NCBI RefSeq assembly: GCF_003086295.3
Contig: NC_092042.1
Span: 46,436,137 to 46,500,136, forward strand
Direction: 5' to 3'
DNA: 64,000 nt
Source: Arachis hypogaea
Taxonomy: Eukaryota > Streptophyta > Magnoliopsida > Fabales > Fabaceae
In this document: piece by piece, positions 11,835 through 22,283 of the stretch
How the letters are laid out: every line of letters begins with the position of its first letter
How positions within the stretch are numbered: position 1 is the stretch's first letter
The notes under the pieces: generated by a model
What the model was told of the DNA's origin: nothing
Database searches by the model: none
What the model saw: only the letters and a program-made list of their open reading frames with translations
Program-made: the position numbers and the translations under genes

Positions 11835-12187
11835 GATGACTAATCATTGTATGATAATTAATGACTAGGATAGAAAGCATATATTCTCAATCCTTGTCAT
11901 GAATGTGTCTCTTTATTACTTGCTTTCTTTAGTTGTTTCCTTTATTTTCTTGTCATTTATTTTCTTACCCTTTTACCAACCCAACCCCCTCATAACCAAT
12001 AATTAGGCACTCGATTGTGATTCCTAGGGAGAACGACCCGGGACTAATACTCTCGGTTATTTTTTATTGGGTTAGACTTGTGACAACCAAAAATTAAACT
12101 TTGATGTGAGGATCGATTCTTGGTTTGGGCTATGCTCACAACAAAATTATTTTGTTAAATTTCAAACCGGTATAAATCTTCATTTCA
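11835..12187 (+). repeat. 5' LTR of complex C, truncated at its 5' side
   Basis: It ends CTTCATTTCA at 12187, followed by AGTTTT and the PBS as in other elements here. The LTR start is missing; the sequence switches orientation at about 11835. Confidence 0.78.
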
Positions 12188-12193
12188 AGTTTT

Positions 12194-12211
12194 TGGCGCC
12201 GTTGCTGGGGA
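12194..12211 (+). other. Primer-binding site of complex C (tRNA-Asp type)
   Basis: TGGCGCCGTTGCTGGGGA, one change from the tRNA-Asp complement, lies six bases after the LTR end. Confidence 0.85.
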
Positions 12212-12358
12212 ATTGCAATGTGTGCTTGTTATTGGTTATTGTATATGTGTCAATAGTGTGAACAACTTGATTTTGATTTGTTTGCTAGTTTTTGCTAGTT
12301 TTAGGATTTGGTTTTCTTTGTTTCTTATTAGATTTTGTTTTCATTTGCTCTTGCTACT

Positions 12359-14160
12359 ATGAATTCTCACCACTTTGGCTATGAGTTTGGATCTAACTAT
12401 GTTATAGGAGATGGAAACTACAATTAGAAAATGCATCAAGGATTTGGGAACCAAAGGTGGGAGGAGCCTCAAGCATATAGACAACCTTCTTGGCAACAAC
12501 CTCCATCGATTTCTTATGGGTACAATACAACTCCTAATGCTTACCAATCTAATGGATGTGGTGATCCTCATTGTGGTTGTCAACCACAACCACCACATAC
12601 ATATGACCCCTTTCCTCAACATAATCCTCAACAACCTTACTTACAAGCCCCATACCACCATTCACCCCCATATGATCCTAACCCATACCTACCATACCAA
12701 CATCCATATGAGCCATACTTAGAGCCACCACCATTCCAACATCAATATTCTCAAGAACCATCAGTCCCATTACATCACCTCCATACCCTTACCAAGATGA
12801 ACCACCTTCTAATTATGAACCCTTTTCTCCAAACAATGAGCCCTCTCTTCCACCATCTCCTTCAAAGGATGAAGCGCTCCATACCTTCTTGCAAGAACAA
12901 CGAAGAGATATTAGCTCTTATATCCAAAGGCAAGAAGAGGAACAAAAGGAGCTAAAGAAGATAGAAATCATGGTAGCTACCATGACTGAAGCCACTAACC
13001 ACATGGCCTCCTACCTAAGCTCATATATTCAAAACGCTCACATTGACAAATGTGGAGGATTAACCAAGAAGCACAGTGAGGGAGTGAATTCGGAGCTTCA
13101 AGGTAAAGAAGAGGAGTTGAAGCAAGAATTACAACCAAGGGAGAAAGTTGAGACAATTGAGCCGGAAGGAGTGGTTGAAGAATTAGGAGAGGTTGATCAA
13201 GAAATGAACTCAATCATTGATGAGTTCTTGTCCACACTAATAAATCACCTTGAGGATCCCATTGAGCCTTCTTCCATTGAGCTTGAAAGCAATGTCAAGG
13301 AGGGTGCGCAACCTCCTAAACATATGATGAATGATGAAGAATTGGAAGAAGGTGAGCAAGCAACAAATCTTCCTCTTGATGATGATTCCACACCAACATA
13401 TGATCTTTTTGGGTTTGAGGAATCTTCTCCCATTGAAATTGAGGTAGATGTTGAGATAAGTTCCACATTACCTCCAAGTTGTGACATGAAGAATGGAGAA
13501 GATCTAGAAGAGTTTCATGAGGAAGTGGTTAATGTGAAGAACTTTGTCAAGAAGTGGATATGGAAGATGCTTGTCAAGAGGTGGAAATAGTCAAAGAAGA
13601 GCACAAGGGAGTGGACTTCACATTGTCAAAGTGTGGGAAGGTCTCCCTTCCTAAGTCACCATCATCCTTTACACCATTCAAGTGGGTAAATCTCTTATCT
13701 CTATGCTTTGTAATTCCACTTGAATATGGTTTGCTTGAAACGGATGCCCAACTCAGAGCTCTTTGTGGAATGAAAAGCAAAAAAGAGTTGGTTAGTGGTA
13801 CGCACCGCAATTCAAAGTTCACTATGGTTGAATTACTAAAATCTAAGTGCAATGGTTGGTGTAGTGCTACATTGAATGGGTCTAGGAAAGTGTTTGGATA
13901 ATCAATTGAGAATTTACAAGCCTTGTCACCTGGATTTAACTATGGTAGTCAACAAGAAGATAGGAGCAAGAACAAGGTTTGGGACCCCAGAATTCATTTC
14001 AACAATCAACAGTCTTGCAGTCTTGTCACTTGCTCAAGCTTACTTTAAGGCTTTATGGGCCTAATTTGGGATCCCGGTGGCAATTGGAGATGCAAACATT
14101 GGTGGGGATTCAAGGATGAATTCAACCATAAGCCACCATAGCAAAGACCCCATCAATTGT
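12359..14160 (+). pseudogene. Unrecognised retroelement ORF (Pro/Gln/Tyr-rich, acidic, Trp-rich tail)
   Basis: The start MNSHHFGYEFGSNYV at 12359 is chosen because the inverted copy at 15829 and element H (59821) begin at the same point. A stop at 12425-12427 is followed in frame by a Pro/Gln/Tyr/His-rich stretch (12431 to about 12780). After a frameshift comes a Glu-rich section (QRRDISSYIQRQEEEQKELKK, DQEMNSIIDEFLST, 12889-13590). After another frameshift comes FKWVNLLSLCFVIPLEYGLL with TDAQLRALCG, then NGWCSATLNGSRK, KVWDPRIHFNNQ and a terminal KHWWGFKDEFNHKPP ending near 14140. I recognise no known domain. It is not Gag, protease or RT. The same architecture in H shows it is a real retroelement protein family. 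Confidence 0.7.
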
Positions 14161-14190
14161 CCAACTTAAGGACAATAAATAAAAGTGCTA

Positions 14191-14208
14191 GGTGGGAGAC
14201 ATCCCACC
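14191..14208 (+). other. AGRCAA-loop hairpin after the C ORF
   Basis: GGTGGG-AGACAT-CCCACC lies about 50 bp past the ORF end, preceded by AAAAGTGCTA. Equivalent stem-loops follow the coding block in D, I and H. Confidence 0.72.
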
Positions 14209-14477
14209 ATGGTAACCTCTTTCCATTCTCTTATATATATAATCAATGAATGAATTGGGTTGCCATTGTTAGGTAGTTTTCTTCCCTTTTATACTCTTGT
14301 ATATATTGCTTAGTTGCATGTTAAAATATGTTTGATTTCATGTTTGGTTTTGTTTGCGTGGTTTATTTGGGAGTCTAATATGTTAAATAAGGTTTGATGA
14401 TGTTTTGGTAGCTGTTTAGAAGTTTAGAATGCTTGATTTGGTGCTAGAACTTGAAAAATTTTGAAAAATAGAGCACC

Positions 14478-14785
14478 CAGCCACGCGTACGGGTCACCCA
14501 TGCATACGTGTGACCCCCAAGTTTCCAGCTTCCCACGCGTATGCCTCACCCACGCGTACGCGCGGTCCCCAAATTTTCAAGGCCCAGTATAAAATTCTAG
14601 AGAGTTGCGCGGGTAGTGTGCTGAAATTGTGCCTCTGCCAAAATTCATGCCCGTGCGTACGCGTGATCCACGCATATGCGTCATATGTCTCTCTGCATTA
14701 TCACGCGCGCACCTGCTCGACCCGTACACGTCGCAGCTTATTTCTGTCATGCACGTGTACGCGTACCATGATGCGTACACGTGAT
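14478..14785. repeat. CpG-rich ACGCGTACGCGT-type palindrome array of C
   Basis: About ten units such as CACGCGTACG, ACGCGTATGC and TACACGTGTACGCGTA alternate with 10-30 bp of ordinary sequence. The same type of array occupies the same place relative to the ORF in H (57400-57965). Confidence 0.78.
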
Positions 14786-15557
14786 ACTCTGCCCTGTTTC
14801 ACCTACCTTATTTTCTTCTCTTCTTTCCATTTCCTTCCTTCTTCTCTCTTCTCTTATTTTCTTTTCACCCTTCAACCATCATCCAACACTACCAATCACC
14901 ATCTATCACATTTCTTTTAGTTAGTTAATTTGTTTAATTTTCTATTTTTGTGTACAAGTGTTGGATTATTAATCTTATTTACTGTTTATTGCTGCTAATT
15001 ACTGATAAGATGCTACTTAAGCAATATTGTTACTATTACGCTTTGTTGGATTTCACTATTGAGGTAATATTTTGTTACTTGGTTTTGAGTTTTCATGTTG
15101 AACAATTGTAAATACCAAGTTCATGACATTGCCTTCAAGCGTTTTAAAACTTTTGAATTGCATGTTTTGGCCACCATGTGATTTAAAGCATTTCATTATG
15201 ATTAGGAAATAGTGTATTATCATTGCATTTTTTATTAGGTGATGCTTGTTATGTTTTACCTTTATTGACATCACCTATTTCATGCATTGAGAGTTTGGAA
15301 TTTTGAAATTGGATCGTAAGCTTACCTAGACACATATTTTTGAGCCTTTTAAAGTTTTGTGGACCATGCTTGTTATGTGATTGATTTTAACTCCTATATC
15401 TCTTTTCCTAAGTTCCATAGCACCCCTGTGTTCTACCTCTATGTCACTTAGGTGTTGCAAACAAACGTTAATATGTGTCATTGTTTGATGTGTGAGCTCT
15501 ATATTTCATTTGATTCACTAAGTTTTCTTACACATCAATCAATGTCCATTCATTATC
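14786..15557 (+). other. 3' untranslated region of C
   Basis: No coding signal is visible. A pyrimidine-rich stretch at 14805-14880 is followed by AT-rich sequence. It ends at the hairpin of 15558-15571. Confidence 0.6.
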
Positions 15558-15571
15558 CACCGAGGATGGTG
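15558..15571 (+). other. AGGA-loop hairpin with PPT-like tail in C
   Basis: CACCG-AGGA-TGGTG (the closing pair is a G-T wobble) is followed by TTTTAAGTGTGGAGAGG. It has the same loop and same downstream motif as the hairpins before the 3' LTRs of D, I and H, but a different stem sequence. Confidence 0.65.
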
Positions 15572-15654
15572 TAAACTTTTAAGTGTGGAGAGGTCGTCCG
15601 ACCAATCGGCATTTTTGGCTGACAAATTTCTAATCCCAACACTTTCGCATTTCA

Positions 15655-16000
15655 TTTTTTTTGGGAGAAACCGTAGGAGGTTGTTGCCATGAAGGTTGTC
15701 CATAAGCTTGAGGCTCCTCCCACATTTGATTTCCAAATCCTTGATGCAAACATCTTCATTGAAGCTTTCATTTTTATTTCCAACAACATAGTCTGAACCA
15801 AACTCATAGCCAAAGTGGTGAGAATTCATGGTACAAGAGGAAATAAAAACAAAAGCTAACAAGAAATGATGAAAATAAACTCCTAAAACTAGCAAAAACT
15901 AGCAAACAAACCCAAAACCAAGCTATTTACAATATTGACATATATACAATAACCAATAACAAGCACACATTGTAACTCCCTGGCAATGGTGCCAAAAACC
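15655..16000 (-). mobile_element. Inverted copy of the C interior: ORF start and PBS
   Basis: On the minus strand the ORF begins at 15829 (MNSHHFGYEFGSDYVVG) and runs about 170 bases before homology stops near 15655. The PBS complement is at 15977-15994 with a few changes (TGGCACCATTGCCAGGGA read on the minus strand). This duplicates 12194 to about 12520 in opposite orientation, with roughly 10 percent divergence. Confidence 0.8.
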
Positions 16001-16571
16001 TGAAAGAGCAAAACCGTCGGATTATAATTTTTTTTCGGTTAGAGGAAAATAACTTCATTGCAAGTATAGTTCCAAACTGACAAGTAATGCTCAATCAAAG
16101 TTTAATTTTGGTTGTCACAAGTCCAACCCAATAAAGATAACCAAGAGTATTAGTCCCGGGTTGTTCTCCCTAGGAATCACAATCGAGTGCCTAATTATTA
16201 GTTATGAGGTCAAAAAGGGGTTGGTTGGTAAAAGTGCAATAAAATAAATGGCAAGTAAATAAAGCAAACAATTAAAGAAAGCAAGTAATAAAGAGAGAGA
16301 TTCATGGCAAGGATTGAGAATATAGGCTTTCTATCCTAGTCATTAATTATCATACAATAGTTAACAAGAGTTAATCCTATTTAGTCATCTCCAACATTGG
16401 AAGAAGGTACAATATTATCTTCACATGAGAGAAAGTCAAATAAGACTAGTTAATCTCAATCCAAAAGTCCTAATCAACTCACTAATTGAATTAGCAAGAG
16501 ATTAGAGTCAATGGAAATAATATTAACTAACATTTCTAGATCACCAACATAAGATGGGTATTAATGACTCA
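16001..16571 (-). repeat. Right-hand inverted LTR of complex C
   Basis: It starts TGAAAGAGC next to the inverted PBS and ends GACTCA at 16571. It shares the LTR blocks of 11425-11834 in the same orientation and those of 11835-12187 inverted. It is the most complete LTR copy of this family in the window. Confidence 0.75.
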
Positions 16572-16579
16572 AGATTGCT

Positions 16580-18000
16580 GATAAACCCCAATTTTGTGGT
16601 TTATCTTGTGTAGAATTTGGAGGGTTTTACCAATATTTTCCACACTTATTCATATAAATTGCATGGTTTTGTGTTTCCTTCCTAATTTTGCTTCATGGTT
16701 AAAAACATGCTTCTTTGACTTTAAAATTGCTATATTTTAATCCTTTTCTATTCTCATTCGACGCCGTGATGTGTTTGTTAAGTGGATCCAGGATCTATAG
16801 GGCAAGGATGGCCTAGAAGATGGAAAGGAAGCATGCACAAGTGGAAGGAACATGAAGAATGGAGCTTTGGAAAATTGGCAGCGACGCGCACGCGTGGAAG
16901 CATCTTGCTAGAACTGGCGTGCTAAAGCTGATGCATTCACATGGATTGGCAAAAATCCCACCGACGCGTACGCGTGCCTGACGCGTACGTGTGGCTCACA
17001 AAACTCAGATGACGCGCACGTGTGACTTCCAGCATGTGACTTCATTAATGAAATTGTGACTGGCGATTTCTAAGTAGCTCCAGGCCCAAATCCAACTTGA
17101 TCCTGCATGGAAAGGACCCAGGAACTTGATCCAACTTGATGAATGTGATGATCCGTGACACTCATCATCATTCTCACCTATGAACGTGTGACTGACAACC
17201 ACCTCCGTTCTACCTTAGATTGGGTGAATATCTCTTGGATTCCTGATACACGATGCATGGTTGATCGCCTAACAACCGAGCGCTCGCCTGACAACCGAGC
17301 CAGCCATTCCGTGAGATCAGAGTCTTCGTGGTATAGGCTAGAACTAATGGCGGCATTCAAGAGAATCCGGAAGGTCTAACCTTGTCTGTGGTATTCTAAG
17401 TAGGATTCAATGATTGAATGACTGTGACGTGCTTCAAACTCCTGAGGGCGGGGCGTTAGTGACAGACGCAAAAGAATCACTGGATTCTATTCCGGCCTGA
17501 TTGAGAACCGACAGATGGATAGCCGTGCCGTGACAGGGTGCGTTGAACATTTCCACTGAGAGGATGGGAGGTAGCCACTGACAACGGTGAAACCCTTGCA
17601 TAAGCTTGCCATGGAAAGGAGTAAGAAGGATTGGATGAAGACAGTAGGAAAGCAGAGAGACGGAAGGGACAAGCATCTCCATACGCTTATCTGAAATTCC
17701 CACCAATGAATTGCATAAGTATCTCTATCTTTATCTTTATGTTTTATTCGTATATCACCCATATCCATTTGAGTTTGTCTGACTAAGATTTACAAGGTGA
17801 CCATAGCTTGCTTCATACCAACAATCTCTGTGGGATCGACCCTTACTCGCGTAAGGTTTATTACTTGGACGACCCAGTACACTTGCTGGTTAGTTGTGCG
17901 AAGTTGTGTTTATGCCATGGTATTGAACACTAAGTTTTTGGGTTCATCACCGGGGAATAATTGAGTTGTGAAAAGTATTGATCACAATTTCGCGCTACCA
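16580..18000 (+). repeat. Chimeric 5' LTR of element D
   Basis: Its 5' part (16580 to about 17130) begins TGATAAACCCC and belongs to another LTR family, with CTATAGGGCAAGGATGG and CpG-rich ACGCGT motifs, related to 26722-27063 and 54816-55239. From about 17130 (CAACTTGATGAATGTGATG) to 18000 it matches the 3' LTR of D (about 25858-26721) almost base for base. A remnant PBS-like tract lies at 17931-17965. The breakpoint sits within a short sequence present in the true D LTR. Confidence 0.72.
17931..17965 (+). other. PBS-like fossil inside the D 5' LTR
   Basis: TAAGTTTTTGGGTTCATCACC and the following GGGGAATAATTGAG align with the real PBS context AGTTTTTGGCGCCGTTGCC plus GGGGATTGTTCGAG. Homologous tracts occur in the D 3' LTR (about 26652-26686), in J (about 47706-47742, inverted) and in K (about 63064-63099). 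Confidence 0.65.
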
Positions 18001-18006
18001 AGTTTT

Positions 18007-18119
18007 TGGCGCCGTTGCCGGGGATTGTTCGAGTTTTTGGCAAGCTTTTGGTCCGGTAACATCAGTGCCAAATTTCTGATCCGGCAACAGCACCAAGTTT
18101 TTGGCGCCGTTGCCGGGGA
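18007..18119 (+). other. Duplicated primer-binding sites of element D
   Basis: Two perfect copies of TGGCGCCGTTGCCGGGGA lie at 18007-18024 and 18102-18119, 95 bp apart. Each is preceded by AGTTTT and followed by TTGTT. Only the first is at the canonical distance from the LTR. The 77 bp between them contains further damaged copies of the same words (CCGGCAACAGCACCAAG). Confidence 0.85.
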
Positions 18120-18592
18120 TTGTTGAGTTTGGACAACTGACGGTTCATCTTGTTGCTTAGATTAGGTATTTTTTCTTCAGAGTTCTTAAGAATGAATTCT
18201 AGAGTTTCATGATGATCTGTTGAAGTTTGGCTGGCTGTGAAGCCATGTCTAATTTCATTGGACCGAGGTTTCAACTTATCATCACAAGAGCTTGTTGATT
18301 TCTATCAATCTTGCTTTTGGAGCAGTGGTCTGCTAAGGCTTGGCTGGCCATTGGCCATGTCTAGTGTTTTGGACCGAAGCTTTCTTTGAGAGCTTGGCTG
18401 GCTGTGAAGCCATGTCTAATTCCTGGACCGGAGTCTTAGACTAGCATTGCACTGATTCCTGGAATTCTCATTAAGAATTTTGATATCTTTATTTTCTTTT
18501 CCACTCAATTTTCGAAAAAGCACAAAAAATTTACAAAATCATAAAAAACAAAAATATTGTATGTTTCTTGTTTGAGTCTAGTGTCTCATTTT

Positions 18593-18757
18593 AAGTTTGG
18601 TGTCAATTGCATGCATTCACTCATGTGTCTTAAGGATCTTCAAGTAATTCTTGATGATTTCTTACTCTAATCTTTGAATTCTCTTGACTTGAGTGTTTAT
18701 GTGTCTCATATGCATTCTCATTAGTGTCAGTAGTATACAAACTGCTAAGTTTGGTGT
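18593..18757 (+). repeat. AAGTTTGGTGT motifs in the D leader
   Basis: TTTAAGTTTGGTGTC (motif from 18593) and CTAAGTTTGGTGTC (motif from 18747) repeat the PPT-adjacent motif found before ORF2 and the 3' LTR. The rest of the leader up to gag is AT-rich and non-coding. Confidence 0.6.
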
Positions 18758-18910
18758 CTTGCATGCATTGTTATTTGATTTTAGTTGCATTTTGATTATT
18801 CCTCTTTATTAAAAAATCCAAAAATATTTTTAATTTGTGTCTTTTCAAGTCAATAATACAGAGAATTGAAGATTCAGAACATACTGCAGAGGAATTATAC
18901 AGAAAAAGCT

Positions 18911-19054
18911 GGGCGTTCAAAACGCCCAGTAAGGAAGACAGACTGGCGTTTAAACGCCAGCCAGGGTACCTGGCTGGGCGTTTAACGCCCAAAAGGGTAG
19001 TATTTTGGGCGTTAAACGCCAGAATGTGCACCATTCTGGGCGTTTAACGCCAGG
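18911..19054. repeat. Palindrome array in the D leader
   Basis: Five nearly perfect units (GGCGTTTAAACGCC, GGCGTTTAACGCC and GGCGTTAAACGCC types) are spaced 15-20 bp apart. Confidence 0.85.
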
Positions 19055-19736
19055 ATGGCACAAGAGGGAAGATTTTGTTTTCAAATCAATTTTTTTTTCA
19101 AGTTTTCAAAATTTTTCAAAATCAAATCTTTTTCAAATCATATCTTTTCAATCATATGTTTTCAAAATCAATTTCTTTCCTTTTTCAAAGATACTTGCTA
19201 TCAATTAAGGATTTGAATCAACGTTTCAAGTATGTTGCCGTTTCTGTTGAGAAAGGTTTAATGTTTGAATCATATCTTTTCTTGATAGCCAAGTTATCAA
19301 TTTTTAAAATCAAATCTTTTTAAAATGTTTTTCAAATCATATCTTCTCAATCACATTTTTTTTTAAATCAATCATATCTTCTTAACAACATTTTTTAAAA
19401 TAGTTATCAATCAAATCTTTTTGATTTCTAATGTCAAATTCTTTTTCAAAAATCACTTGATTTCTTTCCCACTTGAATTTTTGAAAATCAATTAGTGTTT
19501 TTCAAAAATATTTTCAAAATCCTTTACTTAATTTTCGAATACCACTTCCCTTCTTCTCACATCCTTCTATTTATGGACTAACACTATTCCTTAATGAACA
19601 ATTCGAACTCCATCTCTCTTGATAAGTTCGAATTCTTCTACTTCTGCCTTCTATTTTTCTTTTCCTCTGACACCTCAAGGAATCTCTATACTGTGACATA
19701 GAGGATTCCACATTTCCTTGTTTTCTTCTTTTTCAT

Positions 19737-22076
19737 ATGAGCAGGAGCAAAGACAAAAGCATTCTTGTTGAGGCTGATCCTGAACCTGAAATGACCTTGA
19801 AGCGAAAGCTAAGAGAAGCTAAGGCACAATTCTCTGTAGAGGACCTAACAGAAATCTTCAAAGAAGAAGAACTCATGGCAGCCGAAAACAACAACAATGC
19901 CAACAATGCAAGAAAGGTGCTGGGTGACTTTACTGCACCTACTCCCGACTTCTATGGGAGAAGCATCTCTATCCCTGCCATTAGAGCAAACAACTTTGAG
20001 CTTAAGCCTCAATTAGTTTCTCTAATGCAACAGAATTGCACGTTCCATGGACTTCCATTGGAAGATCCTCATCAGTTCTTAGCTGAATTCTTGCAAATCT
20101 GTGACACTGTCAAGACTAATGGGGTTGACCCTGAGGTCTACAGACTTATGCTATTCCCTTTTGCTGTAAGAGACAGAGCTAGGACATGGTTGGACTCACA
20201 ACCTAAAGAAAGCCTGAACTCTTGGGAAAAGCTAGTCAATGCCTTCTCGGCAAAGTTCTTTCCACCTCAAAAATTGAGTAAGCTTAGAGTGGAAGTCCAA
20301 ACCTTCAGACAGAAGGAAGGAGAATCCCTCTATGAAGCTTTGGAAAGATACAAACAATTAATCAGGAAGTGTCCCTCTGACATGCTTTCTGAATGGAGCA
20401 TCATAGGAATTTTCTATGATGGTCTCTCTGAACTATCCAAGATGTCTTTGGATAGCTCTGCTGGAGGATCTCTTCATCTGAAGAAGACGCCTACAGAAGC
20501 TCAAGAACTAATTGAAATGGTTGCAAATAACCAATTCATGTACACTTCTGAAAGGAATCCTGTGAACAATGGGACTAGTCAGAAGAAAGGAGTTCTTGAG
20601 ATTGATACTCTGAATGCCATATTGGCTCAGAACAAAATATTGACTCAGCAAGTCAATATGATTTCTCAAAGTCTGTCTGGAATGCAAAATGCACCAGGTA
20701 GTACTAAGGAAGCTTCATCTGAAGAAGAAGCTTATGATCCTGAGAACCCTTCAATGGAAGAGGTGAATTACATGGGAGAACCCTATGGAAACACCTATAA
20801 TCTTTCATGGAGAAATCATCCAAATCTCTCATGGAAGGATCAACAGAGACCTCAACAAGGTTTCAACAACAATAATGGTGGAAGAAATAGGTTTAGCAAC
20901 ATCAAGCCTTTTCCATCATCTTCTCAGCAACAGACAGAGAGTTCTAAGCAGAACACCTCTGACTTAGCAACCATGGTCTCTGATCTAATCAAAACCACTC
21001 AAAGTTTCATGACTGAAACAAGGTCCTCCATTAGAAATTTGGAGGCACAAGTGGGTTAGCTGAGCAAGAAAGTTACTGAACTTCCTCCTAGTACTCTCCC
21101 AAGCAATACAGAAGAAAATCCAAAAGGAGAGTGCAAGGCCATCAACATGGCCGAATTTGGAGAGGAAGAAGAGGCAGTGAACGCCACTGAGGAAGACCTC
21201 AATGGACGTCCACTGGCCTCCAATGAGTTCCCCAATGAGGAACCATGGGAATCTGAGGCTCAAAATGAGACCATAGAGATTCCATTGAACTTGCTTCTGC
21301 CATTCATGAGCTCTGATGAGTATTCTTCCTCTGAAGAGGATGAGTATGTCACTGAAGAGCAAGTTGCTAAATACCTTGGAGCAATCATGAAGCTAAATGA
21401 CAAGTTATTTGGAAATGAGACTTGGGAGGATGAACCCCCTTTGCGCACCAAAGAACTGGATGACTTGTCTAGGCAGAAATTACCTCAAAAGAGACAAGAT
21501 CCTGGGAAGTTTTCAATACCTTGTACCATAGGCACCATGACCTTCAAGAAGGCCTTGTGTGACCTAGGGTCAAGTGTAAATCTCATGCCTCTCTCTGTAA
21601 TGGAGAAGCTAGGGATCTTTGAGATGCAAGCTGCAAAAATCTCATTAGAGATGACAGACAACTCAAGAAAACAAGCTTATGGACTTGTAGAGGATGTTCT
21701 GGTAAAGATTGAAGACCACTACATCCCTGCTGATTTCATAGTCCTAGAGACTGGGAAGTGCATGGATGAATCCATCATCCTTGGCAGACCCTTCCTAATC
21801 ACAGCAAAGGCTGTGATTGATGTTGATAGAGGAGAATTGATCATTCAAGTGAATGAAGAATCCTTTGTGTCTAAGGCTCAAGGATATCCCTCTGTCACCA
21901 TGGAGAAGAAGCATGAAGAGCTTCTCTCAAAACAGAGCCAAACAGAGCCCCCACAGTCAAACTCTAAGTTTGGTGTTGGGAGGCCACAACCAACTTCTAA
22001 GTTTGGTGTTGAACCCCCACATTCAAACTCTAAGTTTGGTGTTGGGAGGTTCCAACATTGCTCTGAGCATTTCTGA
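19737..22076 (+). CDS. gag: Gag-protease polyprotein of element D (one in-frame stop)
   Basis: The gag part (19737-21059, 440 residues from MSRSKDKSIL) carries the plant Retrotrans_gag domain at residues about 85-270, with YRLMLFPFAVRDRARTWL (135-152) and KFFPPQKLSKLRVEVQTFRQ (173-192). An Asn/Gln-rich tail follows and no zinc knuckle is visible. A single TAG at 21057-21059 falls in QVG-stop-LSKKV, where element E has QVGQVSKK, so a C-to-T change is the simplest cause. The frame continues to 22076 through the acidic linker, the protease active site DLGSSVN (Asp codon at 21561), HYIPADFIVLE and SIILGRPFLITAKAVIDVDRGEL. It ends with three 33-base repeats encoding SKFGV. Either the stop is suppressed or the protease is not made; suppression is not supported by any special context here. 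Confidence 0.85.
21966..22046 (+). repeat. Three 33-bp repeats with CTAAGTTTGGTGTTG in the protease tail
   Basis: The motif starts at 21966, 21999 and 32-33 bases later at 22032, and encodes SKFGV each time. E has two copies inverted at about 34606-34664. Confidence 0.8.
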
Positions 22077-22125
22077 GGCTCCATGAGAGTCCTCTGTCAA
22101 GCTACTGACATTAAAGAAGTGCTTG

Positions 22126-22141
22126 TTGGGAGGCAACCCAA
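22126..22141 (+). other. AGGCAA-loop hairpin after gag-protease of D
   Basis: TTGGG-AGGCAA-CCCAA is preceded by AAAGAAGTGCTTG and lies 50 bp after the stop at 22076. In I the same place holds GCTGGG-AGGCAA-CCCAGC, a compensated base-pair change. A decayed copy lies in E near 34518-34532. Confidence 0.75.
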
Positions 22142-22283
22142 TCTTATTATATTTATCTATTCTCTTTTGTTATTTTATATTTTTTGTAGGTTGATGATCA
22201 TGAGAAGTCACAAAATCAATTGAAAAAGCAAAAACAGAATGAAAAACAGAAAGAAAAATAGCACACCCTGGAGGAAGAACCTA

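Larger units (their letters stand above)
11425..16571 (+). mobile_element. Complex C: rearranged non-autonomous LTR element with inverted ends
   Basis: The order is minus LTR fragment, plus LTR fragment, plus interior with PBS and ORF, then an inverted second copy of the ORF start and PBS, then a minus LTR. The interior carries the same unknown ORF as element H. No matching TSD was found between 11420-11424 (AAAAG) and 16572-16576 (AGATT). This could be an autointegration or recombination product. Confidence 0.7.

Noticed and set aside
17155..17768. Short open frames of 60-93 codons in LTRs (also at 25880, 26159, 47966, 48312, 62290 and 62569)
   Set aside because: They recur in every LTR copy on both strands and are explained by LTR similarity. 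No start context, domain or independent conservation supports translation.
18007..18119. Possible tRNA-Asp gene
   Set aside because: Only the 18 bases complementary to the tRNA 3' end are present, next to an LTR. This is a primer-binding site.
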